Part shown: positions 1 to 5,817 of the stretch, one piece after another
Layout of the letters: every line of letters starts with the position of its first letter
How positions within the stretch are numbered: the stretch's first letter is position 1
NCBI GenBank assembly: GCA_964640725.1
Contig: CAZXIJ010000047.1
Location: 1 to 18,758, forward strand
Length of the DNA stretch: 18,758 bases
DNA from: CALHVX01 sp964640725
GTDB lineage: Bacteria; Pseudomonadota; Gammaproteobacteria; Pseudomonadales; Azotimanducaceae
Direction of reading: 5' to 3'
Position numbers and translations under genes: made by a program
Notes under the pieces: model-generated
Databases searched by the model: none
Seen by the model: only the letters and a program-made list of their open reading frames with translations
Told to the model about the DNA's origin: nothing

Positions 1-1
1 T

Positions 2-78
2 TGGTCGGGACGGCAGGATTTGAACCTGCGACCACTTGACCCCCAGTCAAGTGCGCTACCAGACTGCGCCACGCCCCG
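2..78 (-). tRNA. tRNA-Pro (anticodon GGG)
   Basis: Complete 77-nt tRNA read on the minus strand. The 7-bp acceptor stem pairs CGGGGCG with CGTCCCG (one G-U), followed by discriminator A and an encoded CCA (2-4). The T arm contains GGTTCAAATCC. The anticodon stem CTTGA/TCAAG encloses loop CTGGGGG, giving anticodon GGG, which reads proline codons CCC and CCU. It lies downstream of ihfA-merR, as commonly seen in pseudomonads and relatives, but is separated from merR by a plus-strand gene and has its own promoter. Confidence 0.97.
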
Positions 79-106
79 AGATACCGGCACTGAAGGCCGG
101 GCGCGC

Positions 107-135
107 ATAGTACCCGAGCCCTGCCCCAACGCCAA
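107..135 (-). promoter_or_regulatory. sigma70-type promoter of tRNA-Pro
   Basis: On the minus strand a -35 hexamer TTGGCG (130-135) and a -10 hexamer TACTAT (107-112) are separated by exactly 17 bp. Each matches the consensus at 4 of 6 positions. The sequence just downstream of the -10 is GCGCGCCC, a GC-rich discriminator of the kind found at stringently controlled stable-RNA promoters. Transcription would start near position 100, about 22 nt before the tRNA 5' end. This is inferred from sequence only. Confidence 0.55.
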
Positions 136-200
136 ACCCGTCACGGAATGCCGCGCCGCGCTGCCCTAGCGTAGCCTCTGACCGACCCCGGAGGCGCATC

Positions 201-683
201 GTGAGCCCCATACCCCAGCTTCTCAGCGCAGCCATCATCGCCAGCGCGTCGCTGTCATCCCTCGCCGATGCCCAGGCGCCCTTTGAGGCGCGCTATGAGG
301 TGCGCTGCACGGCGCCAGAGCGACCGGCCCAGGATGTGCCGCCTGCGACCTGGCAGGCGTTTCTGGACGCCGTTGACACCTTCCGGGTCTGCACCAACGA
401 AGCCATGGAGCACCATCAGGCGATGGCCAGCGAGCACCAGGACAAGGCGCGTGCCGCTGTCGAGCGTTGGAACCAATTCGTCAAAACGTCTCTGAACGCG
501 CCCCAGGACTTTCCGCATCCTGGCGACAAGCGCACCTTGTCGCGCACGCGCAGCGCGAGCGGCGTGCAGGAAACCCACGGTGGGCTGTCAGGCTCAGACC
601 CACACACAGAGCTTCGCCCGCAGTTCGAGGCCCCGCTGCGCGACGATGAGCAGACCTGGGTCATTCAGCGCAGCTATCGCTAG
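201..683 (+). CDS. hypothetical secreted protein
   Basis: This is a 160-residue protein that I do not recognise. The GTG start is chosen because GGAGG lies 6 nt upstream (190-194) and translation begins directly with a hydrophobic signal-like segment (residues 5-22, then SLADAQA), giving a probable signal peptidase I cleavage around residue 25. The mature part is polar and rich in Ala, Glu, Gln and Arg. It has two cysteines (VRC and RVC, around residues 35 and 63) that could form a periplasmic disulfide. The C-terminal half is low-complexity and probably flexible. No catalytic motif is visible. It converges with merR across a 51-nt gap. It may be a lineage-specific periplasmic protein; the reading frame, ribosome site and signal peptide make it credible as a gene. 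Confidence 0.6.
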   Translation: MSPIPQLLSAAIIASASLSSLADAQAPFEARYEVRCTAPERPAQDVPPATWQAFLDAVDTFRVCTNEAMEHHQAMASEHQDKARAAVERWNQFVKTSLNAPQDFPHPGDKRTLSRTRSASGVQETHGGLSGSDPHTELRPQFEAPLRDDEQTWVIQRSYR

Positions 684-734
684 CGCGCCAGGGCGTATGG
701 GGTTTGAGAGAGCACCCGGAACGGGCGGTGCCGA

Positions 735-1091
735 TCAGGCCTTGAGAACCTTCAGAACGTCTTCCAGCTCGACGATCATCTGCTTGACCAGCAGGCGAAA
801 CTGAGTCTGATCCTGCTTCGCATCGCGGCCTTCGAGCCGCTGGCGCGCGCCGCCGATGGTAAAGCCCTGATCGTAGAGCAAGGCGCGGATCTGGCGGATC
901 ACGATGACATCGCTGCGCTGGTAGTAACGGCGATTGCCGCGGCGCTTAACGGGCTTGAGCTGAGGGAATTCCTGCTCCCAGTAGCGCAGCACGTGGGGCT
1001 TCACATCGCACAGGCTGCTGACTTCGCCGATCGTGAAATACCGTTTGCCGGGAATGGCTGGCAGTTCGTTATTCTGACCGGGTTCCAGCAT
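735..1091 (-). CDS. MerR family transcriptional regulator
   Basis: This 118-residue protein has an N-terminal MerR winged helix-turn-helix: YFTIGEVSSLCDVKPHVLRY around residues 18-37, then the wing RRGNRRYYQRSDV around 50-62. A helical region follows, and the protein ends in a Leu/Val/Lys-rich helix (residues 99-118) suited to antiparallel dimerisation. It lacks the conserved cysteines of the metal-sensing MerR members and has no large effector domain. It is therefore the short, uncharacterised MerR type encoded beside ihfA and tRNA-Pro in many gammaproteobacteria. Its ATG lies inside the end of ihfA (23-bp overlap), so the two are cotranscribed and probably translationally coupled; the upstream ribosome site is weak (AGAAG). 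Its targets are unknown. A weak 5-bp inverted repeat (712-731) follows it, without a T-run. Confidence 0.9.
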   Translation of the reverse strand: MLEPGQNNELPAIPGKRYFTIGEVSSLCDVKPHVLRYWEQEFPQLKPVKRRGNRRYYQRSDVIVIRQIRALLYDQGFTIGGARQRLEGRDAKQDQTQFRLLVKQMIVELEDVLKVLKA

Positions 1092-1374
1092 ATGCTTCTA
1101 CTCGCGCTTTGAGTTTCTGTCCGGGGCGGAAGGTTACAACGCGCCGAGCACTGATGGGAATTTCTTCGCCGGTTTTTGGGTTGCGACCGGGCCGTTCGCT
1201 CTTCTCGCGCAGGTCGAAGTTGCCGAAACCCGACAGCTTGACCTGCTCGTTGCGTTCCAGAGAATCGCGCAGCTCGCCGAAGAACATCTCGACGATCTCC
1301 TTTGCTTCCCGCTTGTTGAGCCCCAGCTCGTCAAACAGTCGGTCCGCCATTTGCGCTTTGGTCAAAGCCGCCAT
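1069..1374 (-). CDS. ihfA: integration host factor subunit alpha
   Basis: This is the 101-residue DNA-bending protein IHF-alpha, a DNABII/HU family member. It heterodimerises with IHF-beta and bends DNA sharply in recombination, replication and sigma54-dependent transcription. The N-terminal helices (MAALTKAQMADRLFDELGLN) and the beta-arm signature GRNPKTGEEIPISARRVVTF (residues about 63-82), which carries the minor-groove intercalating proline, are intact. I chose the ATG at 1374 because it matches the family N-terminus and has AGAGGG 7 nt upstream; an in-frame GTG at 1392 would add six unsupported residues. The gene follows pheT by 185 nt, as in the pheST-ihfA arrangement of enterobacteria, and overlaps merR. 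Confidence 0.97.
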   Translation of the reverse strand: MAALTKAQMADRLFDELGLNKREAKEIVEMFFGELRDSLERNEQVKLSGFGNFDLREKSERPGRNPKTGEEIPISARRVVTFRPGQKLKARVEAYAGTRSE

Positions 1375-1500
1375 GGCGAGCCCTCTTCGCACCGGTCTAC
1401 TTGCATCCTGCCCTTCCCCACTGTGTACGCTTCCGGCTGCCGGGCGATCTGTGCCGCCTCAACGCCTTGAAGAGTCCTACCTGTGCCTTTGCCCCGAGAC

Positions 1501-1572
1501 GGCCCGAGCTTCTGTCGGGCCAAGCCGTTTAGCAAACAACTAGCATTTGGATCGTACGGTTACCTCCGTACG
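1501..1572 (-). other. two hairpins between pheT and ihfA
   Basis: Two perfect 7-bp stem-loops lie around the end of pheT. One is CGTACGG/CCGTACG (1553-1559 with 1566-1572), whose 6-nt loop contains the pheT stop codon. The other is GGCCCGA/TCGGGCC (1501-1507 with 1515-1521) with a 7-nt loop. Neither is followed by a U-tract, so they are not ordinary intrinsic terminators. They may stabilise the upstream mRNA, pause polymerase, or mark a processing point that lets ihfA be expressed independently. The rest of the 185-nt gap shows no convincing promoter. Confidence 0.45.
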
Positions 1573-3725
1573 GCCCCAAACTGCTCACTCAAGGTAGTGA
1601 CAACCTTCTGAACATACTGCGTGATTTCTTCGTCAGTTAGCGTCGCTGAAGGATCCTGCAAGGTCAAGCCCAGTCCGAGGCTTTTTTGAGCAGAATCAAT
1701 GCCTTTGCCCTCATATACATCAAACAACCTGAAGTCCACCAGGATTGGGCCCAAAACGGTGCGTGTGGCCGCCTCCAGGGCCGAAGCCGGCACATCCCGG
1801 CTGACCAGCAGTGCCAGGTCCCGGCGGGCGGCCTGGAACTTCGAGAAGCGCTCGTAGCGCCGCAACGGGTGCGCCAGCCAGGCCTGGGCATCCAGCTCGA
1901 ACACAAAGACCGGCACGTCCAGATCCAGCGTCGCCGCCAATTCCGGGTGCAGACGGCCAAAGCGCCCCGCCCACTGGCCGTCCAGCAGCACATCGGCCGC
2001 CTGGCCGGGGTGCAGCACCGGGTCATCCTGCCGCGGCTGCACCTCGAAGGCGCCACCGCGCCATCCGGCCAACCGCTCCAGATCCCCTTTGAGATCGAAG
2101 AAGTCGAACATGGCCTTCTCGCCATGCCAGCTCTCCGGCGCGCGGTGACCGGCCAGCAAGCCGCCCAGACGGTATTCCTGGGTAAGCTGCTCGCCCGGCA
2201 GGAAGCACTGTCCCAGCTCAAAGATCTGCATTCGCGAAAGCTGCCGCGCTGCGTTGCCGCGCCAGACCTCGAGCAGCCCGGGCAGCAGCGTGGTCCGCAT
2301 GACCGACTGCTCCGTCGACATGGGGTTTTCCAGCCGCAGCGCCTGCGCGCCCGGATCGAGGCGGTCCAGCAACACCGGGTCGACAAAGCTGTAGGTGATG
2401 ACTTCCTGGTATCCGGCGGCGGTCAGCTGCGCCTTCAACATGCGCTCGCCGCTCTGCGCGACGGGCACCGGGCGCAGGGTCAGGTCCGTGGTTGGACGCC
2501 GGCTGGGCATGTTGTTGTAGCCGTGAATGCGGCAAATCTCTTCGACCAGGTCCGCTTCGATGGCGATGTCGAAGCGGTGGCTGGGCGAGCGAATCGTCCA
2601 GCAAACGCCGTCTACGGGATCTTCCCGACGTTCAACGACCTCGAAGTCCAGGCGCTGGAACACGCGGTCGACCTCTGCATCGTCAATGCGCGTGCCGAGC
2701 AATTCGGCCAGCCGTCGCGCCCGCAAGGTCGGTTCCGCAGCCTGCGGCAGCGTCGCCGCATCGACGGCTTCAAAGACCGGCCCGGCCTCACCGCCGACAA
2801 TCTCCAGCAGCAACGCCGTCGCGCGCTCCACCGCGCGCTGCTGCAGCTGGTGGTCGACCCCGCGCTCGTAGCGATGCGAGGCGTCCGTGTGCAGCCCGTA
2901 GCGCCGTGCCGTGCCCGCCACCGCCAGCGGCGCGAAGAACGCACACTCCAGGAACACGTCCCTGGTCTGGGCGTTGATGCCGCTGCGGGCACCGCCCATC
3001 ACGCCAGCCAGTGCCAGCGGGCCGTTGGTGTCGGTGATCAGCAGCGTTTGCGCATCGGCCTTGATGTCCTTGCCGTCCAGCAGCGTGAGCGTCTCGTCTG
3101 CCTTGGCCATGCGCACGATGACCTCGTCACCGAGCTGCGCGCGGTCGAAGGCGTGCATCGGCTGGCCGAGCTCGATCATGACGTAGTTGGTAATATCGAC
3201 GATCGCATCGATGCTGCGAATACCGCTGCGCCGCAGCCGCTCCGTCAGCCACTGCGGTGACGGCTTCGCCACATCGACATTGCGAATGACCCGGCCCAGG
3301 TAGCGCGGGCAGGCTTCGGGATCTTCCAGGCGCACCGGCAGCACCACATCGTGCGTTGCCGGGACGGCATCGACCTGCGGGTGTGCGACCGGCAGGTCAC
3401 TGAGCACCCCGACCTCCCGGGCAACACCGGTCAGGCTCAGGCAATCGCCGCGGTTCGGCGTCAGATCGACCTCGATCATGGTGTCGTCGAGCGCCAGCTG
3501 CTCGCGCAGCGATGCACCGACTTCCAGATCTTCCGGCAGATCCATGATGCCGTCCGCATCGTCGCCCAGACCCAGCTCCGCCGCGCTGCACAGCATGCCG
3601 AAGCTTTCGACCTTGCGCAGCTTGGCCTTCTTGATCTTGAAGTCGTCGGGCAGCACCGCGCCGACCCGCGCAAAGGCCGTGACCAGGCCCGGGCGCACAT
3701 TCGGCGCGCCGCACACCACCTGATG
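1560..3725 (-). CDS. pheT: phenylalanine-tRNA ligase beta subunit (5' end missing)
   Basis: This is the beta chain of the cytoplasmic alpha2-beta2 phenylalanyl-tRNA synthetase, which carries tRNA recognition and editing modules. 721 residues are visible. They start at HQVVCGAPNVRPG, roughly residue 70 of family members of about 790 residues, so about 70 N-terminal residues are lost in the assembly gap. Recognisable parts in order are the end of the EMAP-like tRNA-binding domain (SFGMLCSAAELGLGDDADG), the B1/B5 region (VDLTPNRGDCLSLTGVAREV), the B3/B4 editing domain (HAFDRAQLG, LLDGKDI, LAGVMGG), the synthetase-like core, and the C-terminal ferredoxin-like anticodon-binding (FDX-ACB) domain, from RFSKFQAARRDLALLV to the end. 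No internal stop is seen. The missing start is a sequencing artefact, not a truncation in the organism. Confidence 0.97.
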   Translation of the reverse strand, partial: HQVVCGAPNVRPGLVTAFARVGAVLPDDFKIKKAKLRKVESFGMLCSAAELGLGDDADGIMDLPEDLEVGASLREQLALDDTMIEVDLTPNRGDCLSLTGVAREVGVLSDLPVAHPQVDAVPATHDVVLPVRLEDPEACPRYLGRVIRNVDVAKPSPQWLTERLRRSGIRSIDAIVDITNYVMIELGQPMHAFDRAQLGDEVIVRMAKADETLTLLDGKDIKADAQTLLITDTNGPLALAGVMGGARSGINAQTRDVFLECAFFAPLAVAGTARRYGLHTDASHRYERGVDHQLQQRAVERATALLLEIVGGEAGPVFEAVDAATLPQAAEPTLRARRLAELLGTRIDDAEVDRVFQRLDFEVVERREDPVDGVCWTIRSPSHRFDIAIEADLVEEICRIHGYNNMPSRRPTTDLTLRPVPVAQSGERMLKAQLTAAGYQEVITYSFVDPVLLDRLDPGAQALRLENPMSTEQSVMRTTLLPGLLEVWRGNAARQLSRMQIFELGQCFLPGEQLTQEYRLGGLLAGHRAPESWHGEKAMFDFFDLKGDLERLAGWRGGAFEVQPRQDDPVLHPGQAADVLLDGQWAGRFGRLHPELAATLDLDVPVFVFELDAQAWLAHPLRRYERFSKFQAARRDLALLVSRDVPASALEAATRTVLGPILVDFRLFDVYEGKGIDSAQKSLGLGLTLQDPSATLTDEEITQYVQKVVTTLSEQFGAVRR

Positions 3726-3825
3726 NNNNNNNNNNNNNNNNNNNNNNNNNNNNNNNNNNNNNNNNNNNNNNNNNNNNNNNNNNNNNNNNNNNNNNNNNNN
3801 NNNNNNNNNNNNNNNNNNNNNNNNN
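3726..3825. other. assembly gap of 100 N
   Basis: There are exactly 100 undetermined bases, the conventional placeholder for a gap of unknown size. Comparing the visible pheS (107 residues) and pheT (starting near residue 70) with normal lengths suggests roughly 0.9 kb is really missing. The open frame across the gap is coincidental. Confidence 0.98.
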
Positions 3826-4148
3826 ACGGGATGGAGCCCGCCGAGCGGCGCCGGTCGGCCCGGCAGCGTCACGTCGATGCGCTCGTCCTCTAAAGCCGCT
3901 GCCAGCTGCTGCGCATTGAGCCCGCTCTTGCGCGCCTCGATGGCTGCGGTGACGTCGCCCTTGGCCTCGTTGATCCGCGCGCCCGCCTGCGGCCGCTCTG
4001 CAGGATCCAGCTGACCGAGCCCTTTCAGCAATGCGGTCAGCTCGCCCTTTTTGCCAAGGTAACGTACGCGCACCTCGTCCAGGCTGCGCTCGTTGTCGGC
4101 GTCGCGCACGGCGTCCAGCGCGGCGCCAACGATGGCTTCAATGTTCAT
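3826..4148 (-). CDS. pheS: phenylalanine-tRNA ligase alpha subunit (3' part missing)
   Basis: This is the catalytic alpha chain of phenylalanyl-tRNA synthetase. Only about the first 107 of roughly 330 residues are present. They cover the N-terminal coiled-coil tRNA-contacting arm (RVRYLGKKGELTALLKGLG, then ERPQAGARINEAKG) and the linker DVTLPGRPAPLGGLHP, which leads into the class II catalytic core. Motifs 1-3 fall in the gap. The ATG at 4148 (MNIEAIVG) fits the family N-terminus. An in-frame upstream GTG at 4193 would run through the terminator T-run and is rejected. The gene is the fourth of the infC-rpmI-rplT-pheST cluster and sits behind an intrinsic terminator. Confidence 0.96.
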
Positions 4149-4175
4149 GCGGTCGATATCCCCGGCAATGGTCAC

Positions 4176-4240
4176 AAAAAAAGGGAACGGCACAGGCCCT
4201 TCCCTTCTTGCGCGGCTTGCAGCCGCCCGCAGGAGGGGCC
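4176..4240 (-). terminator. Rho-independent terminator/attenuator before pheS
   Basis: On the minus strand the stem GGGAA-g-GGC / GCC-g-TTCCC with a 4-nt loop (4183-4204) is followed at once by seven T (4176-4182), the textbook intrinsic terminator layout. It sits 28 nt upstream of the pheS ATG and 95 nt after rplT. Upstream, GGCCCCTCC (4232-4240) is complementary at 8 of 9 positions to the terminator 5' arm GGAAGGGCC (4195-4203). The two structures are mutually exclusive, as in an antiterminator. A 6-bp hairpin (4212-4226) lies between them. Enterobacterial pheST is controlled by attenuation through a Phe-rich leader peptide; here I find no leader ORF with Phe codons, so the signal is unknown. 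Confidence 0.8.
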
Positions 4241-4299
4241 CCGTTTAAGGTCCCAGACTGCGTTGTCGTTGATCGGGCCGCACCCGCGACCCGAAATCG

Positions 4300-4677
4300 T
4301 CAGGCCGCAGATGCTGCCTTGGCTTCGAGACCGGCTTTCGCCTGCTCAGCCAGTACCGCGAAGGTATCTGGCTCGTGCAGGGCGATGTCTGCCAGTACCC
4401 GACGATCCATCTCGATATCCGCAGCCTTGAGACCGGCGATAAAGCGAGAGTAGGACAGGTCGTGCAACCGGGCCGCCGCGTTGATGCGAACGATCCACAG
4501 CGCCCGGAACTGGCGCTTGCGCTGCCGGCGGTCGCGGTAGGCATACTGGCCCGCCTTGATCACCGCTTGCTTGGCGACCTTGAACTGGCGACTGCGAGCG
4601 CCCTGATAACCTTTGGCCGCCTTCAGGACCGCCTTGCGACGATTCCGGGAGGCAACACCTCTTTTAACTCTTGGCAT
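4300..4677 (-). CDS. rplT: 50S ribosomal protein L20
   Basis: This 125-residue protein is the 23S rRNA-binding large-subunit protein needed early in 50S assembly. The diagnostic N-terminal basic helix (MPRVKRGVASRNRRK), the GARSRQFKVA segment and the nearly invariant AGQYAYRDRRQRKRQFRALW block are all present. It carries a few extra Ala-rich residues at the C-terminus compared with the usual length of about 118. It lies 13 nt downstream of rpmI and is surely cotranscribed. In E. coli, L20 represses translation of rpmI-rplT by binding the mRNA, which is relevant to the structured leader described below. Confidence 0.98.
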   Translation of the reverse strand: MPRVKRGVASRNRRKAVLKAAKGYQGARSRQFKVAKQAVIKAGQYAYRDRRQRKRQFRALWIVRINAAARLHDLSYSRFIAGLKAADIEMDRRVLADIALHEPDTFAVLAEQAKAGLEAKAASAA

Positions 4678-4690
4678 TTTCTAAAGCTCC

Positions 4691-4891
4691 TCAGCGCGCC
4701 TTGGTGGGCAACATGGTATCGATGCGTTTCGTGTCGGCCGGCGAAACATCTTCGAGGCCGCGCAGCTGACGCTTACGCTTGGTCGCTTTCTTGGTGAGGA
4801 TATGGTTCCGGTTGACCTGGCGGTGCTTGTAACCGCTGGCCGTCCGGCGGAACCGCTTGGCGGCCCCACTGTGGGTCTTCATCTTCGGCAT
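4691..4891 (-). CDS. rpmI: 50S ribosomal protein L35
   Basis: This is a 66-residue basic ribosomal protein. The family start MPKMKTHSGAAKRFRRTASG and the central NHILTKKATKRKRQLR are intact, and the length is normal. The start is fixed by AAGGAG (4900-4905) 8 nt upstream of the ATG. It is the middle member of infC-rpmI-rplT, and its translation is normally coupled to that of rplT. Confidence 0.98.
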   Translation of the reverse strand: MPKMKTHSGAAKRFRRTASGYKHRQVNRNHILTKKATKRKRQLRGLEDVSPADTKRIDTMLPTKAR

Positions 4892-5075
4892 TGCCGATTC
4901 TCCTTATGCATGTGCCGGATCACTCCGGACAAGCCGTTCCCTGACGGGAACCGTTGCGATGACAAACGGGTGCGCGCAGATTTTGTTGTTGTTGTTCGAC
5001 TGCGTGCGTTTGTCGTTTTGGTTGCAGGCTGCGAACAGCCTGCCCGTGCTCTTGCGAGCGTTCTCCTGTAAACCT
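4892..5075 (-). promoter_or_regulatory. structured leader of rpmI (candidate L20 operator)
   Basis: The 184-nt infC-rpmI intergenic region contains no gene but has four consecutive hairpins on the minus (mRNA) strand. (a) GCAGGCTG/CAGCCTGC, 8 bp capped by UUCG (5024-5043). (b) A long arm, GACAAACG/CGTTTGTC (8 bp, 4961-4968 with 5007-5014), continued by CGCAG/CTGCG (4975-4979 with 5000-5004) and closed by a 20-nt loop containing (AAC)4. (c) GTTCCC/GGGAAC, 6 bp (4936-4951). (d) CCGGA/TCCGG, 5 bp (4915-4928). The rpmI ribosome site follows. There is no U-tract, so none is a terminator. In E. coli, L20 binds mRNA structures in this part of the operon; assigning that role here is inference from position and structure. 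Confidence 0.55.
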
Positions 5076-5660
5076 TCAGGACGCTTCCTGTTGCTCCGCC
5101 TTATCTTCGGTAGCCCCAGGTTTTCTGCCCTTGCGCGGCGCGATCACCATGATCACCTGCCGCCCTTCGAACTTGGGCGCGGACTCAACCGTGCCCCACT
5201 CTTTCAAATCTTCTTCGACCCGGTTCATCAGCTGCATGCCGATGTCCGGGTGTGCCACTTCCCGCCCGCGAAATCGCAGACTGACCTTGGTCTTGTCACC
5301 ATCTTCAAGAAAGCGTTTGAGGTTGCGCAGCTTGATCGCGTAATCGCCGTCTTCCGTGCCCGGCCGAAACTTGACCTCTTTAACCTGCGTTTGCTTTTGC
5401 TTCTTCTTCTGCGCGGCCTTGGTCTTCTTCAGCTCGAACAGATGCTTGCCGTAGTCCATGATCTTGGCTACGGGCGGCTCAGCTTCAGGAGCGATCAGCA
5501 CAAGGTCCAGGGACGCACGGCGCGCTTCGCTGAGCGCCTCGTCTTTGGACACGATGCCTACCTGACTACCGTCTGCACCAATCAGGCGCAGCTCCCGGGC
5601 ATTGATGTCGTCGTTGAGTACTGATCGGTCGGCGCGCTTGCCTCCGGCGGCTCTCTTAAT
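5076..5660 (-). CDS. infC: translation initiation factor IF-3 with AUU start
   Basis: This is the 194-residue initiation factor that binds the 30S subunit, prevents 50S joining and proofreads the start codon and initiator tRNA. The N-domain (VLNDDINARELRLIGADGSQ), the linker (AEPPVAKIMDYGKHLFE), the basic KKKQKQTQVKEVKFRPGTED stretch and the C-domain (LRFRGREVAH, EGRQVIMVIAP) are all typical. The start is taken as ATT at 5660 (ATT AAG AGA GCC). It has GGAG 7 nt upstream, the E. coli infC also starts with AUU, and longer frames add residues with no family counterpart. The rare start codon lets IF-3 repress its own translation. The gene heads the operon behind its own promoter, with DUF418 rather than thrS upstream. 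Confidence 0.95.
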   Translation of the reverse strand: MKRAAGGKRADRSVLNDDINARELRLIGADGSQVGIVSKDEALSEARRASLDLVLIAPEAEPPVAKIMDYGKHLFELKKTKAAQKKKQKQTQVKEVKFRPGTEDGDYAIKLRNLKRFLEDGDKTKVSLRFRGREVAHPDIGMQLMNRVEEDLKEWGTVESAPKFEGRQVIMVIAPRKGRKPGATEDKAEQQEAS

Positions 5661-5762
5661 AGATGTTCTCCATTGCAAATAGGGACTGCGGTTGCCCTGC
5701 CTTCGTGGCGGGGAACGAGACTTGCGGACGAGCGCATACGTCCCGACAACCGAGCGGCGCAA

Positions 5763-5791
5763 ATTCTAATCGGACAACGCGGGCCGGGCAA
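5763..5791 (-). promoter_or_regulatory. sigma70 promoter upstream of infC
   Basis: On the minus strand a -35 TTGCCC (5786-5791) and a -10 TAGAAT (5763-5768, 5 of 6 consensus) are separated by 17 bp. The predicted start, near 5756, gives a leader of about 96 nt before the infC AUU codon. It lies within the 157-nt gap after the DUF418 gene, so the translation operon need not rely on read-through from that gene. Confidence 0.6.
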
Positions 5792-5817
5792 GCCCCCGTG
5801 CAGTCTGGATTGCGGGG

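Noticed and set aside
712..731. Possible bidirectional terminator between the convergent genes
   Set aside because: Only 5 bp of outer stem with an imperfect inner stem and no T-run on either side.
1686..3260. 524-codon plus-strand ORF opposite pheT
   Set aside because: Arg/Gln-rich composition without motifs; a shadow of pheT.
1560..4193. A single 877-codon frame that looks like a PheS-PheT fusion
   Set aside because: The frame crosses 100 N; the two sides match the N-terminus of PheS and residues from about 70 onward of PheT, with normal inter-gene parts missing.
4149..4193. N-terminal extension of PheS, or Phe-rich leader peptide beginning MPFPFF
   Set aside because: It is encoded by the terminator 3' arm and T-run and would begin with GTG inside the hairpin without a ribosome site. 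The Phe codons are a by-product of the T-run.
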